Source: Pyxicephalus adspersus (Eukaryota; Chordata; Amphibia; Anura; Pyxicephalidae). Taken from it: a DNA stretch of 64,000 nt. The stretch is taken from contig NC_092862.1 in assembly GCF_032062135.1 (NCBI RefSeq), positions 65,407,608-65,471,607 of the forward strand, given 5' to 3'. The notes under the pieces are model-generated. The model saw only the letters and a program-made list of their open reading frames with translations. It did not search any database and was not told the origin of the DNA. This document shows, piece by piece, positions 11,031 to 26,000 of the stretch; positions within the stretch are counted from its first letter, which is position 1, and every line of letters begins with the position of its first letter. The position numbers and the translations under genes were made by a program.

Positions 11031-14000
11031 CTGTGGAAGAGAGACAGAAATTTATTATAAATGGAGCAAAATCGCACATGTTCAAGGCTTTCTCCAGCTT
11101 TAAAATTGGTAACTTTGGGCAAAAAGGTTTAAAAACAATACAAATAAAATCTAAACTTTATACGCATTGCACTAGTTTTATGGTTTTTACCAACCCTTCT
11201 GCTGCTACGCACACTAGACAGCTTGGTCTGTTAGAAAAAATCTAGTAACTGGCTGCATCATATATGTTTTTATTTTAGCATATGCTTGGCATGTGTGGAA
11301 CCTAAAAATGTATCATCAAACCTGGAAATTTTCAGACATACTTCCTTTTCTCTCTATTCACATCTATGATAGCGTTGTTCTTTCCTTTCTTGTTTTTATA
11401 TAATAAAATAAGTATGGTCTTTAAAAAATGCAAGTTGTCTTCATCATCCATACTGAGAGTCATCAGTTTGGAACAAGTATGCAGCCTATATAGGTAGAAC
11501 CTATATTATTATTATATTAATTATTTATTAACATTTTCAGAGTAATAAAATGTACCAGGAACAGATGACAATATGCAAAGCACATAGGCAACATCAAAGA
11601 AATGAAAAGAGACTTCTACAATTAAGTAGCAGGTCAGACATAAAGGACAGAAAAAAATCATGTCTGAAGCAGCATCAATCCTAAAACATTGGGCTTTGAT
11701 GGAGGAACTTGAAAAAAGGATACATCAGTGTTTTATGAACTGCTAATGTGGTTTTTATCAGTGGAAGTGAAGCTAATGTGGGTCAGTTAACCAGTTAGAG
11801 AAGTCACATGGAGAGGTCTGTATACCGACCACTGTGTGATGTATGCTCTAACCATTTCACATGGAGAGCTCAGCTACTCTCCTTCTGTCATTGAGTGCTG
11901 GTAACAAGGATTACGTGAATGCAAAGTATTTCAGGAAGTGTATTGTCCACTGGTGGAAATTACTCACTTCTTATCACTGCCACTGGGAAGTTGAGGGAGA
12001 GCTTCCAGTGCTTGTTTGAAACTGGATCTGTGCAACAAACAAGAAAACATCTAGTTTATGCATTTCAAAATATAGTACACATACAATAGGCTTACACCCC
12101 TATGGTATTTTACTGTTGCTTGCTGGAACGTGAAAAACATCAGCCAAGAAACAGGAGACGCATTGTGACAGGTCACCTTGAATAAAGAAGTCCATTTACT
12201 TTACATAAAGTTTGCTGAATTTGTTCTTAAGAAATATGTAGTATTTTGAGACAGCTTACACACAATTACACATCACCAACTGATTTGCCCTTATCAGTCT
12301 TTTCCCCATGCCCTGGAGCTTTTTAAATTTTGACTGGAGGAAAGGGAATTAAGTCTGAACCAGTATCCAGAAGTACAAAGTAGATTTCTTTGCTCTGTTT
12401 ATGTGAGCCTGTGTTTTTAAAAGATTGGAAAAAACAATGATTTGGGAAATCCTGATCTTTACACCTGGCTAGCAAATCTAAAAATGCTCAGGAGGTTGTA
12501 CTTACACCGTTACATTGGGAGTGGGCACACAGGTCTTTATACTAATCCTCTATAAATAATAAGCCATAGCATCCACTGTCTTACATGAGTGTGGATACAA
12601 GAGCATGGGGTCACCTTGAGGAAAATGTTTGAAAATGAAAACGGTTTTCCCATTACACTTATAGCAGTGGTCCCCAAACTTTTGCGGGTCGCGGACCACT
12701 AAATGCATGGACTGCAGACCACGCATACACGGGGAGCCGTGTGTCACTCAAAGGCGAAGAAACTTCCCCCCAGAGTGACGTCATGATGCCAGAACTCGTC
12801 AACTCTCTCATCGCAGGTCTGAGCCTGCAATGGGAGAGTGAACACAACCTGCCCACCTCGCTGAGCCTTCAATGTCTCCGGGAGACGTAGACTGCGGCTC
12901 TGGCTAAGCACGGTCATTCTCCTTACGCCATTGTGGCTGAACCGGCCAGAGCCGCGGCCCACTATTGGGGTTGGGGACTTCTGGCATAGTATTTTTCACT
13001 GCCTTCACAGACTTAAACATGTTGTCCTCTAATTTTTGCAAGTATTACACCAAACAGAAAGTACTTCTAGGTTCCATATATTCATTTCTGACACAAAAAA
13101 AGACAAAGGACACATACTTACTTGCTGTCATTTGTCAGATAAATAGCTACTGCATCTTTTAGCGAGCAGATTTCAAGGCGTGCCTGATGGGAAAAACAAT
13201 TTGTTTAGGTATATGCAAAATTAATTGTGCAAATACCCTTTTCACACTATACATTTTTCCCCATTCAGCATTTTCAGCATGTGGTTGTCAATTCTCACAA
13301 ATATTTTTTTATGAATAATTATAATATTTGAAGCCTAAAGGCCTATCCTTCTGTAAAGTAAGTGTGTTTTCCCCATTCAGAAAGACCACCAATGGCTTCT
13401 TCTTGGGGAGCAAGGAAGGAAATCTGAGGAAAACAATGGGATTGATTTATTAAAGCTCTCCAAGGCTAGAGAGGATACACTTTCATCAGTGAAGCTAGGT
13501 GATCCAGCAAACCTGGAATGGATTTCTTAAAATCATTTGCTACTTGCTAGCAAATGTTTTAAGGCCTGGACCAGATCTATTTTAGGTTTCCTGGATCACC
13601 CAGCTTCACCGATGAAAGTTTATTCCCTCCAGCCTTGGAGAGCTTTAATAATTCAGGCCCAATGCGTGAAGGTCACCTACTAAACTAGTCCAGCTGCAGT
13701 AAGAGTGGGGGAAGTGTGTTAGTAATAGTAAAGTTACCAAGCTCCTTAAGAAGTCACCCACCCAATGCATAGGACTGTGGCTTTGCATACCTAAGCACTT
13801 CAGTCTTCAATCCAATCAGGATTTTTCCTGCATACAGGCTGTGCTGGAATCTACCCCTCCATTGCAAACACTTCCTGTCTTGGTTTTCTGGCTTTACTTT
13901 TATGTGTAGGAGTGCTTAAAGGATTAGGCCAGGGATTTGAACTCAAAACTCCTTGTGGAAGGGGCTAATATTTGTGATATGTGGTTACTATATACACATA

Positions 14001-17000
14001 TAAAAAACACAGACGTGATATATAGACATCAGAAATGAAGTGCTGAGAACATGGGCACACCTGTAATGCTCCGTTTCTGCTGAAGGACGACACACACTGC
14101 ATGAGCCTGCTGAGCTCCTCCCCCACCGCTTCCACAATCCTTGACATTACTCTAAAGACAAGTTCTTTGGAGATTGAGAACACCTGGAATTATGAATATC
14201 AATGGTACATATTATCTTTCCTACATAAAACAAAAAAAATAAACTAAATTACAGCATTTGAGTTAGAATGACATGCAAAGTTACTATACTATTACTGGTC
14301 TGATTGTTTTATTAAGGTGCAGGTTTTTGTGGCACTGCAAAATGTGATGCTGAAGTTTCAGATTGAACAGGAGTCACAAAGCATTATTATGAAACCACCA
14401 CAAAGTAACCAGTGGAAAACAAAATCATTAATGGCAGTGATCTGGATTTTTTACTGTAAAACATTTTATTGACATGGCTATATTTACATGGTGGAATATT
14501 TACATAGAGATGTCATTCCACAGTCTGTTATCCTGGCAGAGGATGTTACAAGGAGTCTTCAAGCTGCACATTAGACTTATTTGGAAGTGTCTAAAGATGG
14601 CCACAACCTGACAAGATTCAAAATGTTTTCTGGACATTGACTATATTGCAGAAATTTAGGTATAAAAGTGTTCACCAACTAACATAAAAAAACAAAATAA
14701 AAAATAACTAAAAATGATTTTCTAACTATCGGCAATTTTACCAAAGTGAAAAAGATCTGAAGCTAAAACAAAATAATTTTTAGGTAGAAAATAGCTAATA
14801 CCATAAACATTCTGGCAAACCTACCTCAGCATGTACGGCAATGATGTTCACCAATGCCTCCTTCAAATAGTTTCTTACACCTGAAAACAGGCAGGCAGAA
14901 GAAGTTAGGTGCCTGCTAATACATCATGTTGTATACAGATACATATGCAATAAAAGCAAAAAAAAAAGGAGTAATATAAAAGTTAATTTAAACTACATGG
15001 TTCAGTCTCACTATACTATAAGGATGATCTGTTAGGAATTATACCATATATATTATAGATAGGCTTGGATAGCAGTGGTCTTGTTGTGCCAAGGACTAGT
15101 TAAATATATATATTTTTTTTATTTAGTTTTAATTTGTTGGCAGATTTTGCAGAAATATTTGACTAAATTGGTCAGGTCAATGGTGCATCTTCATTGAAAA
15201 ATAGGTTTTCTTTTGCATTTGTTTAGTCCAAAAACTGGCTTTCATCAAGGTCTGAAGCTGTTTATTGATACAACAGATGTGAGCTACATTTATTAGTACA
15301 GTTATGGTTGTTGTCTCAATTTTCACACTGCATTTCAGTTTTATGCAAGCTTTTTTACACACTGTAGCAACTACATTTCAGATAAAAGGAACTACAGGAT
15401 GGGGAACCATGGTGTATAGCAGTTACGGGTAGCTTTGCATTGAAACTGTGAGCCTTGCCCTATTGTTCCAAAGCAGATGATATGTTCAGCTGCATTACTC
15501 TGCATTTATAGGCTTAACAATACTTGCTCTAAGAAGTTATGGGTTTTTAAAAATAATCAATCACATAAAGCATGATCGCAGTGTGGTAGAGCAGACTAAG
15601 ACATGTCATAATGCTTATTATTTTACACCTTCAACACCTTTGTACAGGGGTGGATGTAACCAACAAAGCACCCCTGTGCACAACTGACTTGGAGCTCCTA
15701 ATGGATGGATTGGGTCCAGGGCCCTTGTACAGCGGCACACTTTGCGCCTCCCTATGTCCACCCCTGCCTTTTTAGAAACATGGCTTTGAAGACCCTTGGA
15801 CTGATTTGTTTCTGGATGATACTAAAAGACATTTACCATAGATGCAGAGGTGAGCTATACTAACCAAATACAGATTTTGAGAAAATATTACATTATCTCA
15901 CTAGTGAACTGATGCAACTGGTTCTATAATGTTCACTATTCACCGCATGGCCTTTCAACAGCCACCCATCCAAAGATCACATGGTATTTTTTATCCCAAG
16001 CAGATATATATTCAATCACTAAAGCTTTAATTTTAAAAGCAGTTTTCAGTCTTTAGATGTGTGCAACTTTCAATAACATAATAAATGCTCCTTCAATGAC
16101 CTACTACTGACGTCCTCTCTCATAACCTCATCACATGCACGGTTCCAAGACTTTTCTAGAGCTGCTCTGACTCTCTGGAATGGGTCTTCCTCATCCTATT
16201 TGGCTTACTGCTCACTTAAAAGAGCACTCAAACCCAGTTTCTCCTAAAACCTTCACTACTTCCCCCACCTCCTAGATTGCAAGCTCTTCGGGGCAGAGTC
16301 CTCTCCTCCTCCTGTGTCACTGTCGACTGGTGTATTAACTTCAGTTACCTAGGCATTCCTATGTCTACAGCATTGCATATGTAATTGTATATCATCAAGT
16401 GTAAACAAAACATTGCTGCCTCTGTCTGCTAGCCTTAGGACATCTTGAGTGAGATTTAGAGCAGAGACATCAGCACAAGGAGACTGACCAGCCTGTGCAG
16501 ATCTGCAATGCCCCCACAGCTGGAAACAACAATGGAGGAGACCTGAATTGCAGTCTCTAATAATAAATATTGTTCTATTACATTTTTGGGGGTGCACAAA
16601 TCTGGCATTGCTTCTTTAAAGCATTATGTAAATAATACCATACTGCAAATGTAGTAAGAAACAACGGTATGAATGGTACAGGAATGAAAGCTTGTATACT
16701 AGCTGCCTTTTTAAATGTTCAATTCTCAACAAGTTCACAGTATTTCAGACACACTGCAGTGACATGCTCCGTTTTCCACACATAGGGTTACCTTTGAGAC
16801 ATTTCTGTACTAACAAGACCAGAATATAAAGACTTGCGGGTAAGTTTTAAAGATAGTTATTAATTTGAATACTTTCACACTACTGCATTTCTTTAAGAGT
16901 TCTCATTACATACCTATTGTTACTGTCAATACAGCCACTATTTTAATTGTTATTAAATGGATTTGTGTACCAAATTGACATTAAAAAAACTAAAGAGAAA

Positions 17001-20000
17001 CTAAAGCAAAAGCAGGGAAAATGCAACTTGTCAATACAGAAAAGCAAGACCACAATATGAGTCACATTTTTTTTTACTACAACACTGTTAAAGTCCGATC
17101 CCACTTACAAGATTTAAATGAATGAGTAAAACATTGAGAAAAATCAAATTGAGTTCTAATGGGCAACTTTAAGCTATAAATGTAAATTTGTAAATGTGGC
17201 TTGATGGGCGAATTAGAGCAACGTGGTCTTTATGTTTGCAATCTATTGTGTGAAATCTTTGACTTGTATGTATGTGGAAAGATGTGATGTCACTCTGCTA
17301 CCTAATTCAAAAGATTGAGACGATGACCGTTTTTTTCTTGATATTTTGGTATGTTATAAAAATGTTCTCTTTTATATAATTTTAAGTTATCAATGAAAAG
17401 TTTTTGTTCCTGTTGTCCGTTATCAACTATTCACAATACTGTTTCAGATTCATACCAGCATATAAAAATGTATTTTTGGAAGGATAATACACTTATAAAT
17501 ATAAATCCACTATTCACACCTTGTGGATTTCAATTAAAGACACATTTCCTGTGACCAGACACACAGGGAGTAGGTAAGTCTTACTATCATTCATTATACA
17601 GTTAGGTCCATAAATATTTGAACAGACAACTTTTTTTCTAATTTTGGTTCTGTACATTACCACAATTAATTTTAAATGAAACAAATCAGATGCAGTTGAA
17701 CTGCGGACTTTCAGCTTTAATTCAGTGGGTTGAATAAAAAGATTGCATAAAAATGTGAGGATCTAAAGCCTTTTTTTTAACACAATCACTTCATTTCAGT
17801 GAATTTTTTTGCAATCTTTTTGTTCAACCCACTGAATTAAAGCTGAATTTCTGCAGTTCAACTGCATCGGAGTTGTTTCATTTAAAATTAATTGTGGTAA
17901 TGTACCGAACCAAAATTAGAAAACAGTTGTCATCTGTTTATGGACCTAACTGTATGCATACATGCTTTATACATGTTGGGTGTGCCCATACATGTATGGA
18001 AAATATGCCACTGTAAGAAAAAGAAAGGGTAACAAATGTATTAAAAAGAAAAAAAAGGCAATGAACAATCTGATGCTGCAAATTTTCAGCAATTTTGATA
18101 TATAACAGTAACAGGTGACAGCTGACATTCAACATAAAGTCAATAAATCACTACAGTTTGTATTGTGTACATGGAATACTTGCCTTTGTTCTGGCCTCAT
18201 TCAGAATAATTAGGATTTTACAACTGCAGTGCATAATTTATATAATTCATATACTGCCAGCAAACTTTAGAATCACATTGCAATCATAAATGCCACCCAT
18301 CACGTTGCAAAATTGCCTGCATAATCTTGTATTCAAGACACTAGATGCATTAGACATTAGCCACGAATAGTGAACTGGCATGGTGTCAAAAGAACACCAG
18401 TTCATTTGGGCAAAATATTCACCATACTGTCTGCAGCCCCTGGGGTGTTCCCTGACAGGTGTCAATGTACCTTGTGAGTACATGGAGCCCAGGTTAAGAA
18501 CCATTGATGTATAGTGTACATTTAAAGGTATACTTTTTTTTTTTAATTAGGTGGGTAGGGAAACCACGAGGAAATGTCAGGTAAAAGGGGTAGGTATTTT
18601 TTTAATCAATGAACCATTTTTAGTGTAAAGTAACAAGTTGTATCCTGAACTGTGCGCAAATGTGGGCCAAACTAAAGCTTAACAGTCAGATGTCCCCTGG
18701 ATTTCACCACCAATGTGATTGGTTGGGGGGCTACTTTATAGAATACAAACTGAATTGCAATGAATATAGTTAGCTTTTCCCTTCAGAGTTTAGAAATCAC
18801 AAAGCATTTGCACAGGAGTAATATTCTTCTGAAAATTATTTTACCTGGTAATAACCTACTTATAGATAACATGCACATCATTGCTCTTCCTGTAATCTGT
18901 TAGCTTCATCAACAATTAATCATACACTGCTGACAAATGTCATTTGCTGTTCATTTTATCTTGTAAACAAAAGTACAGTACTAGTACATACTTTAATATT
19001 CTCACGGTACATAAACAGTTAGAATTCCCTAACCTTTAAGCATTTTACTCAACAGCTGGTCAGAGATTATACAGTGTGCTACCTGTCCCCACCCACACAT
19101 CCCAACATCAGCACTTCTCGCCTACTTGTCTGTCGTACGAGTCAGTAATGGGATTTCCCCAGGGCTTAAATACCCAAGAATAACAAGTTTACTGCTGACT
19201 CCACCCTCGGATGTACTTCCAGTAAAGCTCAATCAATAGCCAATGCCATAATCAGAAAGGAAGATGTTGTATAATGGAGAAATAATGGCAAACAAGTTTC
19301 ATGCCGCTCTTCCTTCTTTCTTTGTGCTGTGCTTGTTATGTGGCTTCTTAAAAGCAAATTGAAAAACCCCCAAAGGAAATATAGTATGGTTGTGGCTAGG
19401 AAATTAAAGCACTTAAATTGATAAAAACATGTTTTTCACTTTTTTTGCCACCATAACATAGATTGACTGAGTAACCAGATGAACTGGATGAATTTGGCTT
19501 GGTACACAAGAGTGGTCAATTTTGTGCTTGATTGACTGACTCGATTTTTCAACCAGTAATTGATTGGAAGTCTCAAAAGAGGCAAAACACGTGTACAATA
19601 TTCTGCCCTTCAAAATTTTTCTTTATTGTTGATGATGAATAATTGTTATTGTTGAATGGATCAGAATTCCATTCAAATTTGGTTGATCAATTGTACACAT
19701 GACACAGGGGTAACAATGTGTTTTTAATTTTTTTTTGTTAATATAAACGATAGTTCTTATTTTTTTCCCACATTTTTATTTTGATGGCTTTAACGTCTCC
19801 CAGTGCTGGTCCTGTAACATGGCACAAAAATAGCAGGCAGCTACTAAAAGGCACTGCCCCTCCAATACAGCTGTTTTTTTCAAGGATCTCTAAATTATCA
19901 ATGGAAATCAGTGTAAAAGGAAAAACATGTTCCCGACTCAAATATAATCCACCCATTTGGTTTGATATTCAGAAATAATAAAATAATATAATATAAAATA

Positions 20001-23000
20001 GTATAGATAATCTAGAAAATCATCAAGAAATGTCAATTGTACCCTGTACTTTTCTTTTACCTAAATTCCTGCTGCAAAAAGTAATGCACTTTCTGGCTTG
20101 TGAGTGTGCCTGGGTACTCCTGCACATTGCTATATATCTGTAGTGTAAACATAAGGCACTGCTCCCTCTGATAATATCAGAGGAGTTGGAGTGAGACTCT
20201 GATGTCATTCATGTGATGCTCACTGTTTTACTTGATGGGGGCTCTGTCATGGGGAAGCAAAACCCTGCATTATCAAGATAGCTGCCTCCACACAAAGACA
20301 CAGTTCAGAACAAGGTACAGCAAGTCATAAATATGGGCCAACAGCAGGATTATTGCAGACAATACTGGCGACTAGTTCTTTGTCTTCTTCATTTCTTTAC
20401 TGTGCATAGGTTACAGAATTCAGCTCCTCTTATGTATGTAAGATGGCAAGGGAAATATAAAAATATGTTGGCCATTCTTTCCACTATCTGTAAATAGTAG
20501 TCGTCTGGCTGAATGCTACTGAATTGCTTCTATGCTTAAAAACATATGTGGAACAAAAGTGCAGGAAAAGTAATGCATAAATCAGTTCAGTGACTCAAAA
20601 AACACTGAAAACAAAGCATTAGCATGACTGCAAAGCAGCTGGCATTTGAGAAAGGGGTCACCAATAGACATTATTTCATGAAATATTTTTAATAAAATGG
20701 ACAAAAAAAATCAAACATGATATCAGCCTTTTTTTTTTTTTACATCCTTTTATGCAGTATCGTGAAAAAAAAAAATTCATACAGTAAATTTACCTGCAAC
20801 CATTCCAAGATCATTTTTGTCTGTTGGTTCTGGAACTGAGCCTGGAACTGGCTGGTAAGGCTGATGGTCAGTGAAAATCAGTCACTTTTGCTGAACTCAT
20901 ATCCTGCTTGCTCACAGCAGCCATTTGTATTTTTTAACAGAGGTTCCATTTATATCACAAATAGCCAGGGGCAACATGGAGTGTTGGTGGGCAAGTATTT
21001 AAAAGTCTTTCTTAGTACACTACAACTTATGATAAAACACACACAAAGAGTATTTAGGAGCAATTTAAATGACTCTGGTATGCCGATCTAATTGTTTGAA
21101 CCCCCTGGTGCCAGTTTTTACACAGATTTTAAAGTCCCTCTAATCCTAAAACCCCTCCATCTGTCAGCATAATGGATGCTTTCTGTAACAGCCATGAGTC
21201 TTAAAGCAGACCTATGCTGGGCTCACTCTATCCTTACACACCAGCCCTACTATATACAAGTTGCTACAATTACTACCTGAACGTACCACTGATAGCATTT
21301 GGTCATGACAAAACCTTTAACATAATGCTCAGGCATATCAGGAGTGCTGGCTAAGCTCAGATCCAATCAGGATCACATGATCAATTAGGGCATTTATTTC
21401 CCATAGTAGGGAGACCGGAGAAGCATTTTCTATAGGATAGGTGATCACTCTACATATGGGTTATGAGTGGGGACCTAAAGTGTTGTCAAATGTTCTTAGT
21501 AGAAGGGAATGATAAAAATTATATGTCCGTTTTATTGCATTGGGACTGGTATAAGCAAAGGTCAAGCAATGCCACCTTTAGCTCAAAGCACTGGGTATTG
21601 TATTAATAAAAATAGCAAGTTAGAGAATAAAGTGCAGCTGCAATACAACATCAGTAAGAGTGCAATAAAATATGCCAAAGTTTAAAACACAACTTCTATT
21701 ACAACTTTCATTCAGAATGCTGCACACAATTTTGGAAACATTGCTGGAACATACCCACTTATTTAACCACATTTCCTGTTTTCAACAATCGCTGCATAAA
21801 TTGCCTACTGCTTCTTTCATACTAAAATTAGAATCAAAGCGCGTTAAAAATAAAGTAGGTACTTTTTTGTGTGCTAAGCCAATAGGTAATATTGCTTGTT
21901 TTCCAAAACATTTATATGACCTAAACCCATTTCTCCATTTATTGTAAAGCATATCGTTTTTAAGAAGCACAGACGAATGACTACAGACTGACAATGAAAT
22001 GACGCCTAAGACTGCACGGAGAATCAGATGTGTCACCAGGTAACATGAATGGTACATGGCTACAGATGGAAAATATCTGGTAACTTTATGGTCTAGTCAA
22101 GGACAGTTTGAGTATTATGCCCTGGACTGTGCATAGTTATATATTTCTCATTTTAATAAATAAACACAAAAAGGCATGTGAAAGAATAAATTCTTTGCAA
22201 ACGTGTATCCTTTTTCAAAATTTTTGTGTTTTGTGGTCAAGAGGGGGAGCACTAAAGCTAAGAAATGTATTTTTTTTTATTGTTTTTTGCAAACATTTTG
22301 GTGGAATTTGTAAAAATACAGTTGTCACATTTTTCAGTAAATTAAAGTATAGACCTCTTTATCTAGGAAATATGATTACAAGACCATGTTCAGGAGCTTT
22401 GTAATTTATTTGCAAAGGAGGCAATTTATACGCAAACAACACTCTTCTGAACTAAATCCACAACCTTACAGTAGTAAGATATGCAAGGAACAAAGCGGCA
22501 AAATGCATTTCTTTTTTTTATATACACAGATATGGGTTTGGGGAAAAACAATTAACATTAAGTATTTACATGATCTAAAGAACTGACCTAATTAAAACAA
22601 GCTCCCATTCACATCTTTAGCTTAATCTATTGTTGAAATTTTCAACACAGGCACTGGAATGTCAGTAGATTTTTATCAAGAGTATAAATGGCAGCCTGAC
22701 AACTTTCTCACAGCTTTCTCTTAAAAGGCGTTTCAAAGATATTTCAGACTGACTGAAACCCATCTATAGAGTTCTAGTAGTGCTCTTACGGAATGAATTA
22801 CAGCAGCTATAGATAGGTGCTTGTCCAATACACCTAATGATGGAGTTTGATTTCAGAAATTAACACTACATCTGACTAATCATATTGGGAGTTTTAGCTG
22901 CTATAAAAACAGCTTTCATGCCAATATACCTCTTATGGACCAGGGAAATTCCATTATGTGCCTGCTGGGTTATTAATAACCTCCCTGGTGGTCTGATTAT

Positions 23001-26000
23001 GTCAGTATTCTTTAAGTCAAAAGCGTTACATTGTTGTTTAACCCCCCTAGCTTTCTAATTCTGTCAGTTTTTTGATGCAAAAAGTGATCCTAATTTTTTT
23101 GCATGGAAATTTTTGTTTGTATTGAGAGCCTGTAATTCTTAGGATTAACTCTCGGGTATGATAATTATATTTATTTATTATAAAATGATCATAAATTATA
23201 ATATAATAAATAATTATAAATAATAATTATAAAAAATAATGAAATAGACCACAACAATGTATATTATCAAAATAAACTAATTTATCAAAAAATGTCAAAA
23301 GGTCATGGATAATAATGGGCAAAATGTAAATCAGGGCACTGGACAATGATGTTTGGTGGACTAAAATATGTACTTTTATTATTTATTATTTTTATATTTT
23401 TTATATGTTGTGTGGTGTTTTTTACTGTAATAACCATTTAAAAGCAGATTACATTGCAGAAGTCTAGCATTGTGCTTTTCATCTAACTGCTAATGCCAGC
23501 AGCGGTGTGGCCGGGACCCCGGGTGGTATTTAAAAGCAGATTATTCGGTAATCTGCTTTTTAATTTCCCACCCAGCCCCGCTCCCCAATTCAGAAATGTC
23601 CCGGCATCACAGCGGGACCATTAGATCGCCGCTGGATTGCGGGGCAAAGGTAAGGGGGGCTTCTAAATTTACCCTGAGTGTGACTCGGGATTACCACTTT
23701 TTGCAAGTAAAATCCACCCCCGAGTCACACTCGGGATTACCGCTAAGGGGGGTAATATTGTAGGCCTGTAATTGTTCACGCATCCCATCGATCAACACCG
23801 GGGATATGATGCCAGGGGACATGAAGAGTAGGTAGGATCTTTACAATGCTACCCCGAGTTTGGCTCGGGGTTACCGCTTTTTGTACATAAATTTTACCCC
23901 GAGCCACACTTGGAAATACCGCCAGGGGGGTTAAACCATAAATCTGACATTACTGAAATGACAAAGTAATACATACTGAATATACTTGAGTATAAACCAA
24001 GATTTTTTTTGGTCTAAAAAAAAAACAACGTTAGAAGATTCTTTTGGTTTATACTCAGGTGACACTTAGTGGCTCTACATTTGTCTTTGATGGGATAGAT
24101 CAGAGCTATCAAACATGATCTGTTTACAGAGAACATGATCACTTTCCACAGAAGACATAGCAAAATGCTAAAAAAAAAAAACCCCATGAATATATTTATT
24201 CACAATATTTTTATCAGCATATCTGTTGATTACCATTTTGAATGTTAGCAGTGACCGAACCATTTTGTGCCCTATGTTTATACTTCAATGTATTGGATGG
24301 AATGTAATTTCCCTGTTTTATTTTTTCAGGTAAAAATAGGTACCCTGGTTTATATTTAAGTATATATGGTTCAGGTAGTCCACAGGTTACATACCAGAGA
24401 GGGACTGTAGGTTTGTTTTTAATTTGAATTTGTATGTAAGGCGGAATAGATATATAATTTTAATAAATGCAATTAGGACAGATGTTTGTCTCAGCATATT
24501 ATTAGGCAGCATGGTGTCAGTTACTGTATAAAATCCTCACTGTGAGCTAATCACAAACAAAGCAAAAAAAAAAAAACTTTATGGAGCCTGGACTAATTTC
24601 TGGAGGAAGCTGTGCTTTGATATGCAAAAAGAAACCCCTGCAGAGTTTGTCTTGGTCATTAAAGATTTACAAGATTTTACAGATCAGTTCAGCTCTTAAG
24701 ATCACCCACAACCTCAGCTGTGTTTAGCAAAAGATTTCTTCTGCAAGGCATGCACACGAGGGAGCAGGGAAGACCCGTTCGTATCTAGGAGTTGTGCTAA
24801 TGTCGCATGTTCTTAACCTGGAGACTACCTGTACATATATTATCACGTGTTAACATGTGCTATGTTGTTGGCAACCTATTCATTTGTATAGGCTGCCAAA
24901 TGCACCACAGTTGAAAGAAAATCATGCAGGCAGCATTTAATGGCAACACACATAGAGGTGGTAAGAAGGTGTGATGGAAAACCATATACAGTGAATAAAT
25001 AATATTCTAGCATGAATTTTACCATTTGAACCAATGCACTGTTAACACAAAAGGTAACTATGGCTGTACTGTAGTGTAGTGGTGTGAATTACATTTACAT
25101 TACATTTTGTTTGTGTGAAAAACAGTAGAAAAGCAAGTAGAAAAACAATAGAAAAAGTAGGGGGTGTTGGATGTAATTCTTCTTTTTAAGAATGCTGGCA
25201 GCACAACAGGCTTTTTTTTTTTTTTACTTAAGCCATGGCTGCTTTCTAATGAAAACAAACTGTTTCCATATTTTGTTTTGATACCCCTGAAATGTATTTA
25301 ACAGATTTAAACTAAATATTCAATTGCATTGTAAGGAGTGAGGTATAATTTTAAATGAAGGAAACCAAACATAAATATTGTTGGAAGGGTATGCAAAACA
25401 AGCCCTTATTCTTTACCACAAACTAAAATATCAATATCAGAATTTAAGCCTAGCAAAAAGTCATCACAAAAATATTTAGCTTTTTTTTTTGTTGCAGACA
25501 GAGGAACAATTCAAAAGTTATAAATAAATAGGACACACTAATAAAAAAGACCTATTTAGACATTTATCATGATGTACAGGAACTTGAGGTTCAGTTTATT
25601 TGACCATACTCTTCTTGTACGTATAGGTGTGCTATGTTCTAGAGAAGTGGAACTTTTGTGGGACTTTGCTTCCAGACTACAAATATATATTTAGGTTTTG
25701 TTGCTCTCATAAAAGGGAATTGCTTTTGTATTTTATTTACTTTAACTTTGCTGCATTCGCTGCAGGAAATAGGGATTTCTTACGATTATCTTTATAGTAG
25801 AAGTGTATCTAATGACACAATTTTGTTTCAAATGAAGTAGGAGAGTTTAGAACTCCTGTCTGGTTTTCACTGTTGTCTTTGTCTTTACAGGCAGCTGTAA
25901 ACCCTTCAGTAGCTCGGACAAGTAAGAAAAAAAAGCAGGACAAAATACAAAGCAAAATGCTACTTTTAAACTGATCTGAGTAGCTGCCTTTCTTGCGTTG

